Source: Hymenobacter aranciens (GTDB taxonomy: Bacteria; Bacteroidota; Bacteroidia; Cytophagales; Hymenobacteraceae). Taken from it: DNA of 64,000 bases. Location: the NCBI RefSeq assembly GCF_030580865.1, contig NZ_JAUQSY010000002.1:310001-374000 (forward strand). Reading direction: 5' to 3'. The notes beneath the pieces are model-generated. The model was not told the origin of the DNA and did no database searches. It saw only the letters and a list, made by a program, of their open reading frames with translations. Below, piece by piece: positions 1-9,171 of this stretch; the stretch's first letter is position 1; each line of letters starts with the position of its first letter. The position numbers and the translations under genes are program-made.

Positions 1-591
1 CAGCGCTTCTACCGCACGCAGCTACGCGGCGATTCCCTGCGGAGCGAGGTGGAGCACTACTTCGGGCCTAATATCCCCTCCCGCAACTGGCGTATCAGCG
101 GCAGCATCCCCCTTACCGAGCCCCTGCTCGGCACCGGCCACCAGGCCCACCAGCTGCCCGGCGCCACCCCCGGCCAGGCCGATACCCTCCGCGACGGCCC
201 CGGGCTTTTCTGGGCGTGGTCTTACACCCCAAGCGAGCAAAAAGCTGCTTTCCACCGCGCCCAACGATACTCCGCGCACGACTACGTGGGCTGCACCGCC
301 GAGCTGGACCTGGCCCAGCGACGCCTGACGGCCCACCTGGGCACCAGCCGCGGCGGCTCGGTTACCTATCGCCGCCGCTACGAAGGCCGCAGCCAGAACT
401 ACACCGAAACGTGTCACAGCTCCTGGGTTTCCGGGGGCGGCGGCGCCACCACCGAAGGCGACCTGTACCGGCGCACGGTGCGCTGGCGAAAGGGCCTGTG
501 CCGCAGCGAGCACTTCGTCGTGCTTAGCTCCTTAACCGCCGAAGGGACGTATCCCGAATTCACCGTGTACCATGCGTATACCTTTTATTAA
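1..591 (+). CDS. C-terminal part of an unrecognised protein (truncated by window start)
   Basis: The frame is open from base 1 to the TAA at 589-591, so the gene starts before the window. A GTG at 49 could be read as a start, but the preceding 16 codons are also open and look like protein. The visible 196 residues are rich in Tyr, Arg and Gly, with two Cys around residues 95-140 (numbered from base 1), and no membrane segment. I do not recognise a family. It converges with katE across a tandem-repeat spacer. Function unknown. Confidence 0.6.
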   Translation, partial: QRFYRTQLRGDSLRSEVEHYFGPNIPSRNWRISGSIPLTEPLLGTGHQAHQLPGATPGQADTLRDGPGLFWAWSYTPSEQKAAFHRAQRYSAHDYVGCTAELDLAQRRLTAHLGTSRGGSVTYRRRYEGRSQNYTETCHSSWVSGGGGATTEGDLYRRTVRWRKGLCRSEHFVVLSSLTAEGTYPEFTVYHAYTFY

Positions 592-1060
592 ACCAACACC
601 CGCGAAGCACCGGGCCTTGGCATAGCTCCCCCCGCTAGTCCCATTTCCCAAACGGCACTTGGCATAGCCGAAACGCTATTCTCCCTCCCCAAACGGCATT
701 TGGCATAGCTGAAACGCTGTTCTTCCTCCCTAAACGGCACTTGGCGCACCCTAAACACCATTCCGCTATTCCCAAACACCCCTTGACCTTGCCCAAACGG
801 CACTTGGCGGTCCCCAAACACCCCTTGGCTATTCCCAAACACCATTCGACGCTGCTAAAACGGCATTTGGCTAAGGCAAAACACCATTCGACCCTGCCCA
901 AACGGCATTTGGCTAAAGCAAAACCGGACTTGGCGGACCTTAAACACCATTCGACCGTCCCCCAACACCCCACGACCCTGCCCAAACACCTCCCGGCCCC
1001 ACGCAAACGGCCCCCGCCAGCAAGCTGACGGGGGCCGTTCAATCCATTCAACCCTAAACC
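592..1060. repeat. Intergenic 21-bp tandem array (array 1), about 18 units
   Basis: The anchor AAAC recurs at 650, 671, 691, 712, 732, 753, 774, 795, 816, 837, 858, 879, 900, 921, 942, 963 (CAAC), 984 and 1005: steps of 21 with two steps of 20. A typical unit contains CCAAACGGCATTTGG, an interrupted dyad (CCAAA/TTTGG). The array fills the spacer between two convergent genes and ends at the hairpin after katE. Open frames through it (741-1028 plus, 635-1051 minus) only reflect the 7-codon period and are not called as genes. Confidence 0.9.
1006..1039 (-). terminator. Hairpin downstream of katE
   Basis: An 11-bp perfect stem (1006-1016 with 1029-1039) carries a 12-base loop that can itself pair 4 bp. 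It starts 22 bp after the katE stop. There is no strong U tract, so it may be a stabiliser or a weak terminator. Confidence 0.6.
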
Positions 1061-3250
1061 TTACGGGTTCCGCGTCGCCGCCAGCTCGCGCTGCCAGAAG
1101 CGGTGTTGCTTCATCGCCTCGATAAAGGCCGGGGCCAGGCTGCCCACTTTCGTGCTCTCGCTCACCACCACGCCCGGCGCGCTCAGAATATCCTCCGCCC
1201 CGGCGTAGGCTGCCGCTTTCAGCAGCGCCACGCCCGCCTCCGAGGCCCCGATGGGCTTGCAGTGCCGGAACGCCTCGTGCACGAAACGCACCGCGTCGGG
1301 CTCCTGCGTCAGGGCCGTCACGCTGGCCGCGCCGCTGGCCACGTACACCGCGTCAAACAGCGCCGAAGAGGTACTCTGGAAGGTGTGGTTCACCAGCAAA
1401 CTCTGGCCGCCCTCGCCCTTAATGCTGCCCAGGTGCGTGGCCACAATCTGGGCCTGCGCCCCCTGGTCCATCAGCGTGCGCACCAGCTCGGCGATGGCCG
1501 GCACGTCGGCCCCGTCCGTCGCCAGCACGGCCACGTGGCGGGTCTTGATGCTGGCCTTGCCCGCGTTAATCGGGCTGTCCGGGGCCATGCTTAGGGCCGG
1601 CGAACTGCCCTCCTGCCCGGTGGCCGGGGCCGACTGGTAGTCGGCCGGATTGGCATCAGCCGGCACGGCCAGGTTCAGCTGCAAGCCCTCGGCGCTGGGC
1701 ACCGCCACGCCCAGCCCGGCCGCCACGCGCTCGGCCAGCTCCGGCGCTACCTGCGCCAGCTGCACCAGCGTGCGCTCGCGCGGCAAGTCCTTCTGCACGT
1801 GGCTCAGCTCGAAGCGCAGCGCCTTCACGATGTGCAGCTTCTCAATCTCCGTCTGGCTGTTCCAGAACAGCCGCGCCTGCGAGTAAAAATCAATAAAGCT
1901 CTTGCTCCGCTTGCGCACCTTGAAGGCCGCCACCGGCTCGGGCACCGTGCTGTAGCCGCCCTCGCTCGCCTTGGCCTGTTGCGGGAAGTTGTCGTTGAGC
2001 AGGTTCGGCCCGTAGCTCACCTGCCCCTTATTAATCGTCTGGCGCATGTGGCCGTCGCGCTGCCCATTATGCACCGGCGCGATGGAGCGGTTGATGGGAA
2101 TCTCGTGGAAATTCGGCCCGCCCAGGCGCTTAAGCTGCGTGTCGGTGTACGAAAACAGCCGCCCCTGCAGCAGCGGGTCGTTCGAAAAATCAATGCCCGG
2201 CACCACGTGCCCCAGGTGGTAAGCCACCTGCTCCGTCTCGGCGAAATAGTTGTCGGGGTTGCGCGTCAGCGTCATCTTACCGATGGCCTGCACCGGCACC
2301 AGCTCCTCCGGGATGAGCTTGGTCGAATCGAGCAAGTCGAAGTCGAACGAATGCTCGTCCTCTTCCTCCACCACCTGCACGCCCAGCTCCCACTCCGGGT
2401 AAGCCCCCATCTCAATCGAGTTCCACAGGTCGCGGCGGTGAAAGTCGGGGTCTTTGCCCGAAATCTGCTGCGCTTCCTCCCAGGCCACCGAATGCGTGCC
2501 CAGCAGCGGCTTCCAGTGAAACTTCACGAAGCGCCACTTCCCTTCGGCGTTCACGAAGCGGAACGTGTGTACCCCGAAGCCCTCCATCATGCGGTAGCTG
2601 CGCGGCAGGGCCCGGTCGCTCATCACCCACAGCAGCATGTGCATGGTTTCGGGGTTGATGGAGATGAAGTCGTAAAACGTGTCGTGCGCCGAGGCCGCCT
2701 GCGGAATCTCGTTGTGCGGCTCCGGCTTCACGGCGTGCACGAAGTCCGGAAACTTGAGCGCATCCTGAATGAAAAACACCGGAATGTTATTGCCCACGAG
2801 GTCAAACACGCCCTCCTCGGTATAAAACTTCACCGCAAACCCGCGCACGTCGCGCGCCAAATCCGACGAGCCCTTCGAGCCCGCCACCGTCGAGAAGCGC
2901 AGAAACACCGGCGTCGTCACCCCCGGCTGCAAAAAGCCGGCCTTGGTCAGCTCCGTGGCATTGCCGTAGGCCTCAAACACCCCGTGCGCCGCCGCCCCGC
3001 GCGCATGCACCACCCGCTCCGGAATGCGCTCGTGGTCGAAGTGCGTCATCTTCTCCCGGAAGTGGAAGTCCTCGAGCAGCGTCGGCCCGCGCTCGCCGGC
3101 CTTGAGCGAGTTCTGGTCGTCGCTGATGCGCAGGCCCTGGTTGGTGGTCAGAAACTGGCCGTAGCTGTCCTCGCGGTTGGGGGCCAGCTCATTGGTTTTG
3201 GCCGTGCGCGCCACGTCCTCGTGGGTTTGCTTGGCAACAGGTTTTTTCAT
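1061..3250 (-). CDS. katE: Catalase HPII-type, large subunit with C-terminal DJ-1/PfpI-like domain
   Basis: Monofunctional haem catalase (2 H2O2 to 2 H2O + O2), cytoplasmic, clade 2. The start is taken as the ATG at 3248-3250 (MKKPVAKQ), giving 729 residues; the frame runs open upstream but that stretch looks like leader. Visible family hallmarks are the catalytic His in RVVHARG (about residue 82), the Asn in [14 protein letters not shown], and the proximal haem Tyr in [18 protein letters not shown]. After about residue 560 a flavodoxin/GATase-like domain ([11 protein letters not shown]...) matches the extra domain of large-subunit catalases. The length fits HPII. The gene stands alone and converges with the truncated first gene. 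No clear -7 octamer was found upstream. Confidence 0.95.
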   Translation of the reverse strand: MKKPVAKQTHEDVARTAKTNELAPNREDSYGQFLTTNQGLRISDDQNSLKAGERGPTLLEDFHFREKMTHFDHERIPERVVHARGAAAHGVFEAYGNATELTKAGFLQPGVTTPVFLRFSTVAGSKGSSDLARDVRGFAVKFYTEEGVFDLVGNNIPVFFIQDALKFPDFVHAVKPEPHNEIPQAASAHDTFYDFISINPETMHMLLWVMSDRALPRSYRMMEGFGVHTFRFVNAEGKWRFVKFHWKPLLGTHSVAWEEAQQISGKDPDFHRRDLWNSIEMGAYPEWELGVQVVEEEDEHSFDFDLLDSTKLIPEELVPVQAIGKMTLTRNPDNYFAETEQVAYHLGHVVPGIDFSNDPLLQGRLFSYTDTQLKRLGGPNFHEIPINRSIAPVHNGQRDGHMRQTINKGQVSYGPNLLNDNFPQQAKASEGGYSTVPEPVAAFKVRKRSKSFIDFYSQARLFWNSQTEIEKLHIVKALRFELSHVQKDLPRERTLVQLAQVAPELAERVAAGLGVAVPSAEGLQLNLAVPADANPADYQSAPATGQEGSSPALSMAPDSPINAGKASIKTRHVAVLATDGADVPAIAELVRTLMDQGAQAQIVATHLGSIKGEGGQSLLVNHTFQSTSSALFDAVYVASGAASVTALTQEPDAVRFVHEAFRHCKPIGASEAGVALLKAAAYAGAEDILSAPGVVVSESTKVGSLAPAFIEAMKQHRFWQRELAATRNP

Positions 3251-3352
3251 AGCAGGAAAGAATGCGTTGACTTGTCTCAACGGGCTTTCCCCGCCGGGGT
3301 TCCGGCCGAGCTTGGTAATAGGCCCCACCCGCGCCCGCCCACCGGCCCGACT

Positions 3353-3382
3353 TGTCCATCGTCGGGCGCCGCCCTACCTTTG
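3353..3382 (+). promoter_or_regulatory. Bacteroidota-type promoter of the methyltransferase gene
   Basis: TTG at 3353-3355 and the -7 octamer TACCTTTG at 3375-3382 are separated by 19 bp, the expected arrangement for the Bacteroidota primary sigma factor. The start codon lies 54 bp downstream. Confidence 0.65.
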
Positions 3383-3436
3383 CCCTTCACCCAACCTTCC
3401 GGCTATTTTATTCCGGCCCCGCCGCGTCTGCTTCTT

Positions 3437-4258
3437 ATGACCGTTAGTGAATTCTTTGAGCTGTTTCTCGACGAGCTCCGCCAGAGCCCGGAGCTCACCA
3501 GCTACTATAAGTTTCTGGCCGACCCCGGCAGCTTCGAGTTTCGCAAGGCCTACGTTGTGCAGCGCCTGCACTACATCCTCGACCATTTGCCGAATAAGGA
3601 AGCCGCCATCTGGGACTGCGGCTGCGGCTACGGCACCACCGCCATTTTTCTGGCCCTCAACGGCTACAAAGTGCATGGCACCACCCTCGAATTCTACTAC
3701 GAGCACATTGCCAAGCGCATGGCGTACTGGTCGCAGTTCGGCGACGTGGTGGGCTTCACCTACAGCTACGAAAACCTCTTCGACTCGCCCCCGCCCCCGG
3801 CGTCCTACGACCACGTCATCATCCAGGACACCCTCCACCACCTCGAGCCCCTGCAGGACGCCCTGCGCATCTTCCGCGAAAGCCTGCGCCCCGGCGGCAC
3901 CCTCATCCTGGTGGAAGAAAACGGCGGCAACGTCGTCCAGACCTTCAAGCTCTACCTGCGCCGCGGCAACAAGCGCATCATCACCATCTACGACGAGCAA
4001 CTGAAGAAAGACATCCTGCTCGGCAACGAAAACATCCGCAACCTCGCCACCTGGCGCCGCGAGCTCGCCCAGCAGCAGCTCTACATCCCCGACGCCGAGG
4101 TGCAGTATATCCGCCTATTCCCCCCCTTCTTCTTCAAGCCCGGCCAAACCCCCCAGGTGCTGGCCCGCGAAAACAAGCTCTGGCGCACCAACTCCTTCCT
4201 CAAGGAAAACTTCTTCTTCGGCCTGAATTTCATCGTAGAGAAGGAGCCGCGTAAGTAG
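3437..4258 (+). CDS. Class I SAM-dependent methyltransferase
   Basis: 273 residues from the ATG at 3437 (MTVSEFFELF). A much longer open frame extends upstream, but it is antisense to katE, and a promoter lies at 3353-3382, so the short form is chosen. Motif I is IWDCGCGYGTTAIFLALNG at about residues 55-73, followed by an acidic position (TTLE). Motif II/III are DHVIIQDTLHHLEPL and LRPGGTLILVEENGG, typical of Methyltransf_11/12-type folds acting on small molecules or lipids. The C-terminal 90 residues are basic and aromatic-rich. The substrate cannot be told from sequence. It converges with holA across a short REP-like hairpin. Confidence 0.85.
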   Translation: MTVSEFFELFLDELRQSPELTSYYKFLADPGSFEFRKAYVVQRLHYILDHLPNKEAAIWDCGCGYGTTAIFLALNGYKVHGTTLEFYYEHIAKRMAYWSQFGDVVGFTYSYENLFDSPPPPASYDHVIIQDTLHHLEPLQDALRIFRESLRPGGTLILVEENGGNVVQTFKLYLRRGNKRIITIYDEQLKKDILLGNENIRNLATWRRELAQQQLYIPDAEVQYIRLFPPFFFKPGQTPQVLARENKLWRTNSFLKENFFFGLNFIVEKEPRK

Positions 4259-4262
4259 GTTT

Positions 4263-4293
4263 CTGTCATGCTGAACGCAGTGAAGCATGACAG
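4263..4293. repeat. Short REP-like hairpin between convergent genes
   Basis: 10-bp perfect arms CTGTCATGCT (4263-4272) and AGCATGACAG (4284-4293). The left arm plus GA matches the outer arm of the 94-bp element at 6945-7038, so both probably belong to one dispersed family. It may act as a bidirectional terminator. Confidence 0.75.
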
Positions 4294-4322
4294 TACCGGC
4301 GTTCAGCCCACCCTCAGAAAAC

Positions 4323-5384
4323 CTACCCCAGCACCCCCGCCGGCACCGGGTGCAATATCAGCCACACCAGCTCCCGCAGAATTTCACCGTCGTCCATCGA
4401 GCCGCTGCCAATGCCCTTGCTCTGCGCATCGGCCCGCCGGATTTCGTGAATAATATCCACCACCCGCGCCAGCGGATACACCTTCAGCGCCTGCTGGTAG
4501 TCCTTCTGGGCAAAGGAATTCATAATCCCCAGGCTCTTAAACACGCCATCGTTCAGGTTCGGCCCCGCCTGGTGCAGCACCAGCAGCTTGGTAAAAAACC
4601 CAAACAGCAGCGTCAGATTCGGAATCAGCGGATTCGCCTTCGGATTGGCTGCGAAGTACCCCAGAATGCGGTTGGCCTTGAGCACGTCACGCTGCACCAG
4701 CGCCTTTTGCAACTCAAAGATGTTGTAATCCTTGCTGATGCCCACCAGCCGCTGCACCAGCTCTTCGTCGATGGCCTGGTTGGGCTTCAGGTTCAGCGCC
4801 AGCTTGTCCACCTCATTGGCCAGCCGGCCCAGGTCGGCCCCGATGTACTCGGCCAACAGCGCCACGGCTTGGCCACTGATTTGCAGGCCGCGCTGGCGCA
4901 CGTTGGCCGTCAGCCACTGAGGCACCTGACTGTCGTAGAGCTTTTTGCTGGTCATCAGCACGGCGCCGGGGGCGTCTTTGCCGCTCAGCAGCTTGCCCAG
5001 CTTCTTGCGCGAGTCCAGGGTTTTGTGCTTGTAGCACAGCACCAGCACCGTGCTCGGCAGCGGGTTCTTCAGGTACGCTTCTAGGAAGGGCCACACCTTT
5101 TCGCTTTCCAAATCGGCCACCGCCTGCGCCTCCTTCACAATCACCACGCGCCGCTCGCTCATCATCGGAAACTGCTTGGCCTGGCCAAGAATGGCCGTCG
5201 TGTCTACGTCCTTGCCGTAAAGCACCACCTGGTTGAAGCTGCAGTCGTGCTCGGGCAGGGCCGTTTGCTCGATGCGCTCGGCCACCACGTCGATGTAATA
5301 GGGCTCCTCCCCCTGCAGCACGTACACGGGGTGGAACTTACCTTGCTGCAGTTCCTTAAGTAAAGCGTCGGCGTCGAGGGTCAA
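4323..5384 (-). CDS. holA: DNA polymerase III subunit delta
   Basis: 353 residues. Delta is the clamp-loader subunit that opens the beta sliding clamp during replication. The N terminus (LLKELQQGKFHPVYVLQGEEPYYID) is the usual HolA opening. Later stretches AKQFPMMSERRVVIVKEAQAV and the helical C-terminal third (IFELQKALVQRD...LLLFGFFTKLLVLHQA) match the family, and the length is normal. The start is a TTG at 5382-5384; no better-placed ATG or GTG exists and the N-terminal motif requires it. The gene is divergent from tyrS across a 32-bp-arm inverted repeat. Confidence 0.93.
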   Translation of the reverse strand: MTLDADALLKELQQGKFHPVYVLQGEEPYYIDVVAERIEQTALPEHDCSFNQVVLYGKDVDTTAILGQAKQFPMMSERRVVIVKEAQAVADLESEKVWPFLEAYLKNPLPSTVLVLCYKHKTLDSRKKLGKLLSGKDAPGAVLMTSKKLYDSQVPQWLTANVRQRGLQISGQAVALLAEYIGADLGRLANEVDKLALNLKPNQAIDEELVQRLVGISKDYNIFELQKALVQRDVLKANRILGYFAANPKANPLIPNLTLLFGFFTKLLVLHQAGPNLNDGVFKSLGIMNSFAQKDYQQALKVYPLARVVDIIHEIRRADAQSKGIGSGSMDDGEILRELVWLILHPVPAGVLG

Positions 5385-5395
5385 AGTAATTAGCT

Positions 5396-5480
5396 GTAGA
5401 GACGCAAAATAGTGCGTCTCGTCGTTGAACGAAATCGGCCATGCGGCGCAACGACGAGACGCACTATTTTGCGTCTCTAC
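5396..5480. repeat. Perfect 32-bp inverted repeat with 21-bp loop (MITE/REP-like)
   Basis: Arms 5396-5427 and 5449-5480 are exact reverse complements, starting GTAGAGACGC and ending GCGTCTCTAC. The element sits between the divergent starts of holA and tyrS. Perfect arms and a non-coding interior suggest a dispersed non-autonomous repeat; no transposase is present. Confidence 0.9.
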
Positions 5481-5525
5481 ACCCAGGCATCACCGGCAAA
5501 AATAAGGCTTGCCCGCCGCCGGCCC

Positions 5526-5533
5526 TACCTTTG
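5526..5533 (+). promoter_or_regulatory. -7 octamer of tyrS promoter
   Basis: TACCTTTG, 49 bp before the chosen tyrS start. A TTG at 5509-5511 is only 14 bp upstream, shorter than usual, so the -33 element is uncertain. Confidence 0.55.
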
Positions 5534-5582
5534 CACCGACTTACGCCCCGGCACTTTTCGGCGAAGTCTTTTCCATCAGTCC

Positions 5583-6938
5583 ATGTCTTCAAGTACCCAA
5601 CCGCAGGAAGGCGTTAGCCAAGTCCCGCATTCCCTGATAGATGAACTCCGCTGGCGCGGCATGTTTCACGACATGATGCCCGGCACCGACGAGCACCTGC
5701 TGAAAAACGCCCCCGTGAGCGGCTACATCGGCTTCGACCCCACCGCCGCCTCGCTACACATCGGCAACCTGGCCACCATCATGCTGCTGGTGCACCTGCA
5801 GCGCGCCGGCCACCGCCCCGTGGCCCTGGTGGGCGGCGCCACCGGCATGATTGGCGACCCCAGCGGCAAATCGGCCGAGCGCAACCTGCTCGACGAGGAA
5901 ACCCTGCGCCGCAACCAGGCCGGCATCCGCGCCCAGCTCGAAAAATTCCTCGACTTCGCCGAAGGCCCCACCGGCGCGCTGGTGGTCAACAACTACGACT
6001 GGTTCAAGGAGTTCAGCTTCCTGGGCTTCCTGCGCGAGGTGGGCAAGCACCTCACCGTAAACTACATGATGGCCAAGGATTCGGTGAAGCGCCGCATCGG
6101 CGGCGGCGAGGATGCCGACAGCAGCGGCATCAGCTACACCGAGTTTAGCTACCAATTGCTGCAGGGCTACGACTTCGTGCACCTCAACAAGACCCTGGGC
6201 TGCACCCTGCAAATGGGCGCCTCCGACCAGTGGGGCAACATCACCACCGGCACCGAGCTCATCCGCCGCGTGGCCAACGCCGCGGGCACCGACGCCAAAG
6301 CCTACGCCCTCACCGGCCAGCTCATCACCAAGGCCGACGGCACCAAGTACGGCAAGTCGGAAACCGGCACCGTGTGGCTCGACGCCACCATGACCTCGCC
6401 CTACCAGTTCTACCAGTTCTTCCTCAACTCGGCCGATGCAGACGCGCCGCGCCTTATCCGCGTCTTCTCGCTGCTGAGCCAGGCCGAAATCGAAGCCATC
6501 GAAGCCGAACACGCCGCCGCTCCTCACCTGCGCACCCTGCAAAAAGCCTTGGCCGCCGACGTCACCACCCGCGTGCACGGCGCGGCCGCTACCGAAGCGG
6601 CCCTCGCCGCCTCGCAAGTCCTCTTCGGCGGCGGCGACCTCGCTTCGCTCGATGAAGCTACACTATTAGATGTATTTGCCGGCGTGCCCCGCCTGCAGGT
6701 GCCCCGCACCGATATGGCTAATGCCGACGCCATGACCTTGCTCAGCGAGCTGACAGGCAAGGAAATTCTGCCTTCCAAAGGCGAGGCCCGCAAGCTTATT
6801 CAATCCAACGGTATCAGCATCAACCGCCAGAAAGTGGCCGCGCCCGATGCAGCCGTGGCCGAGTTGGAACCGCTCCACGGCAAGTATCTGGTGGTGCAGA
6901 AAGGCAAGAAGAACTACTTCTTGGTCGAGTTGGTGTAA
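5583..6938 (+). CDS. tyrS: Tyrosine--tRNA ligase
   Basis: 451 residues from the ATG at 5583 ([10 protein letters not shown]). It charges tRNA-Tyr with tyrosine in the cytoplasm. Class I features: the HIGH-type motif SLHIGNL near residue 58, the tyrosine pocket [14 protein letters not shown] and [12 protein letters not shown], and a KMSKS-type loop [11 protein letters not shown] near residue 260. The C-terminal 70 residues ([20 protein letters not shown]...) form an S4 RNA-binding domain. Length and order are typical of bacterial TyrS. The open frame extends further 5' but passes through the inverted repeat, and the promoter supports this start. It is followed by a long palindromic element and a strong terminator. 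Confidence 0.96.
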   Translation: MSSSTQPQEGVSQVPHSLIDELRWRGMFHDMMPGTDEHLLKNAPVSGYIGFDPTAASLHIGNLATIMLLVHLQRAGHRPVALVGGATGMIGDPSGKSAERNLLDEETLRRNQAGIRAQLEKFLDFAEGPTGALVVNNYDWFKEFSFLGFLREVGKHLTVNYMMAKDSVKRRIGGGEDADSSGISYTEFSYQLLQGYDFVHLNKTLGCTLQMGASDQWGNITTGTELIRRVANAAGTDAKAYALTGQLITKADGTKYGKSETGTVWLDATMTSPYQFYQFFLNSADADAPRLIRVFSLLSQAEIEAIEAEHAAAPHLRTLQKALAADVTTRVHGAAATEAALAASQVLFGGGDLASLDEATLLDVFAGVPRLQVPRTDMANADAMTLLSELTGKEILPSKGEARKLIQSNGISINRQKVAAPDAAVAELEPLHGKYLVVQKGKKNYFLVELV

Positions 6939-6944
6939 AATCGT

Positions 6945-7038
6945 CTGTCATGCTGACGAAGGAAGCATCCTCTCACGCCAGACTGGGTTTACCGCCTCGT
7001 TTCGGCGTGAGAAGATGCTTCCTTCGTCAGCATGACAG
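6945..7038. repeat. 94-bp palindromic REP-like element
   Basis: Outer arms of 25 bp (6945-6969 and 7014-7038; CTGTCATGCTGACGAAGGAA...) are perfect reverse complements. An inner stem TCTCACGCC/GGCGTGAGA (6971-6979 with 7004-7012) extends the cruciform. It lies 7 bp after the tyrS stop. The arm start matches the hairpin at 4263. Confidence 0.9.
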
Positions 7039-7063
7039 TTTCAAATAGACGCGTTAGAAAACC

Positions 7064-7095
7064 AAAAAAGGCCCCGCCAGTAGCGGGGCCTTTTT
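7064..7095. terminator. Bidirectional terminator between tyrS and the H1-like gene
   Basis: Stem GGCCCCGC (7070-7077) with GCGGGGCC (7083-7090), preceded by A6 and followed by T5, so it can work on both strands. Confidence 0.85.
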
Positions 7096-7156
7096 GCATC
7101 CGTCCACAAAATCCGCGAAATCCGAAAAATCCGCTGGAATCCGTGGTTCAGACAAA

Positions 7157-7435
7157 TTACTTCTTGGCGGGAGCCTTCTTAGCCGGAGCGGCTTTGGCGG
7201 GAGCAGCTTTTTTGGCGGGCGCAGCCTTGGTAGCCGGCGCGGCGGCGCCACCAGCGGCTTTGGTCGTGTTTTTCATGTCCTGCACTTCCTTGCGGATGCG
7301 GGCGGCTTCGTTCTTCAGCTCCTGCATGCCCTTGCGCACGCGGGTACCGGCAGCCGAGTTGTTCTTATCGTACGACTTGTCGAAATCGTCTTCCAGCGAA
7401 TGGATGAGGTCTTTCAGTTTGCTAAACGGGTTCAT
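7157..7435 (-). CDS. Histone H1-like (Hc1-type) DNA-binding protein
   Basis: 92 residues from the ATG at 7433-7435. The N-terminal 60 residues (FSKLKDLIHSLEDDFDKSYD, then AAGTRVRKGMQELKNEAARI) form a charged helical region typical of the Bacteroidota Hc1/HUP family. The tail is Lys/Ala/Pro-rich with repeated APAKK units, like eukaryotic H1 tails. Expected role: binding DNA in the nucleoid. It converges with tyrS and shares its terminator. The low-complexity tail is the reason not to be certain. Confidence 0.8.
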   Translation of the reverse strand: MNPFSKLKDLIHSLEDDFDKSYDKNNSAAGTRVRKGMQELKNEAARIRKEVQDMKNTTKAAGGAAAPATKAAPAKKAAPAKAAPAKKAPAKK

Positions 7436-7635
7436 TGAGGGTTGGGAATTGGGGTGAAGAAAAAGTGAATTGTGGTGTTTTGCCGGCCCTAATATACAGG
7501 GATTTCAGATGCGGGCAAGTTTTCCGATTTTTTCCTAAAACGGCCTCCACAGCTTTTTGGCGGCCTTTTTTGAAAAAAACTTTTTTTTCAACTTGCCACC
7601 GGCTACTGACCCGCTTGGAATAGTACAAAAACAAG

Positions 7636-7667
7636 AGCGCCGGCCACCCTCACGGGCGGCCGGCGCT
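7636..7667 (-). terminator. Hairpin downstream of the Spt-like gene
   Basis: A 10-bp perfect stem, AGCGCCGGCC (7636-7645) with GGCCGGCGCT (7658-7667). On the minus strand it is followed by a short T-containing stretch. The rest of the 7436-7687 spacer holds only A/T homopolymer runs around 7525-7590. Confidence 0.65.
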
Positions 7668-7687
7668 AACGTCATTAGCAGGCAATG

Positions 7688-8935
7688 CTAAACTGCTTCG
7701 GGCACAGCCGTCGTTTTGCTGTACAGGCCCTTGCTGAGCTTGTCCTGCACGGCCTCGAAGGCGGTGATGGTTTCCTGTACGTCGGCCAGCGTGTGCATGG
7801 CCGTGGGAATGATGCGGAGCATAATCACGCCCTTCGGCACCACCGGATAGACTACGATGGAGCAGAAAATACCGTGATTCTCACGCAAATCCAGCGTAAT
7901 CTGGGTAGCGTCCGGAATTTCGCCCTCCAGCAGCACCGGCGTTACGGGCGAGGTGGTGGTGCCGATGTTGAAGCCTTTTTCGCGCAGGCCGCCTTGGATG
8001 GCGTGCACGATGGTCCAGAGGTTTTCGCGCAGCTCGGGGTGGTTGCGCAGCAGCTCGAGGCGCTTGAGGGCGCCCACCACCAGCGGCATGGGCAAGGATT
8101 TGGCGAAAATCTGGCTGCGCATGTTGTAGCGCAAATATTCAATCACGCTCTCGGGGCCCGATACGAAGGCGCCGATGCTGGCCATGCTCTTGGCGAAGGT
8201 CGAAAAATACAGGTCGATGCCGTCCTGGGCGTCCTGCGCCTCGCCGGTGCCGGCCCCGGTGGCGCCCATCGTGCCGAAGCCGTGGGCGTCGTCGACGAAC
8301 AAACGGAAGTTGAATTTCTCCTTCAGCGCAATCACGCCGCGCAGGTCGCCCTGGTTGCCCGACATGCCAAACACGCCCTCCGTAATCACGAGGATGCCGC
8401 CGCCGTTTTCGTCGGTGATGCGCTTGGCGGCCGTCAGCTGCTTTTCGAGGCTGGCCATATCGTTGTGGCGGTACACGAAGCGCTTGCCGGCGTGCAGGCG
8501 CACCCCATCGATGATGCAAGCGTGCGACTCGGCGTCGTACACAATCACGTCGTGGCGGCTCGACAAGGCGTCGATAATCGACACCACGCCCTGGTAGCCG
8601 AAGTTGAGCAGGCAGGTGGCGGGCTTCTGCACGAAGTCCGACAGCTCGTCTTCCAGCTGCTCGTGTAGGTTGGAGTTGCCGCTCATCATGCGGGCGCCCA
8701 TGGGCAGGGCCATGCCGTATTCGGCAGCGGCCTCGGCGTCCACGCGGCGCACCTCGGGGTGGTTGGCCAGGCCGATGTAGTTGTTAAGGCTCCAGTTCAG
8801 CATTTTCCGGCCGCGGAAGGTCATGTGCGGGCCGATTTCGCCTTCGAGCTTGGGAAATGTGAAATAGCCGTGGGCGTAGTGCGAATGCGAGCCCAGCGGA
8901 CCGCGGTTGGCCGAAATCCGGTCGAAAATATCCAC
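7688..8935 (-). CDS. spt: Alpha-oxoamine synthase family PLP enzyme, probably serine palmitoyltransferase
   Basis: 415 residues from a GTG at 8933-8935. Family members condense an amino acid with an acyl-CoA using PLP: Spt (serine + palmitoyl-CoA, sphingolipids), BioF or Kbl. Visible features are LNWSLNNYIGLANHPEV, the ring-stacking His region YDAESHACIIDG, the PLP Asp and His in FVDDAHGFGTMG, and the Schiff-base Lys in TFAKSMASIG near residue 246. No bioA/bioD or tdh neighbours are present, and Bacteroidota characteristically make sphingolipids, so Spt is preferred; BioF or Kbl cannot be excluded. It has its own -7 octamer at 9002-9009. Confidence 0.8.
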   Translation of the reverse strand: MDIFDRISANRGPLGSHSHYAHGYFTFPKLEGEIGPHMTFRGRKMLNWSLNNYIGLANHPEVRRVDAEAAAEYGMALPMGARMMSGNSNLHEQLEDELSDFVQKPATCLLNFGYQGVVSIIDALSSRHDVIVYDAESHACIIDGVRLHAGKRFVYRHNDMASLEKQLTAAKRITDENGGGILVITEGVFGMSGNQGDLRGVIALKEKFNFRLFVDDAHGFGTMGATGAGTGEAQDAQDGIDLYFSTFAKSMASIGAFVSGPESVIEYLRYNMRSQIFAKSLPMPLVVGALKRLELLRNHPELRENLWTIVHAIQGGLREKGFNIGTTTSPVTPVLLEGEIPDATQITLDLRENHGIFCSIVVYPVVPKGVIMLRIIPTAMHTLADVQETITAFEAVQDKLSKGLYSKTTAVPEAV

Positions 8936-9001
8936 TGAAAAAGGAAAAAGGAAGTGATGAAAAACGGAAGGCAGGCCGCCAGCCAGCCCCTGACGGACTT
9001 A

Positions 9002-9009
9002 CAAAGGTA
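9002..9009 (-). promoter_or_regulatory. -7 octamer of the Spt-like gene
   Basis: Minus-strand TACCTTTG, 66 bp upstream of the GTG start. No TTG is seen at the usual -33 distance. Confidence 0.5.
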
Positions 9010-9171
9010 ACCCCGCCCCCGCGCTTGTACATAATTTGGGGGTAATAACCGGAATGGCGGGTGGGGGTTTCAAGCGGAACGTGGCACGCCGCGGCCCTCG
9101 AAGTCGGCAAGCGGGCGTACTTTCAGGTAGTGAATCGGTTGCCGGGCCCCTGGCTACCCCATCGTTTCCCG

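Noticed and set aside
741..1028. Small proteins with heptad repeats (LPKRHLA, AHVLPT and similar) encoded by the 21-bp arrays at 0.6-1.0, 15.9-16.1 and 33.8-34.1 kb
   Set aside because: A 21-bp period keeps several frames open at once on both strands; no start signal, promoter or composition favours one frame.
5412..5582. N-terminal extension of TyrS from the longer open frame
   Set aside because: It is read through the 32-bp inverted repeat and the -7 octamer; the family N terminus begins near 5583.
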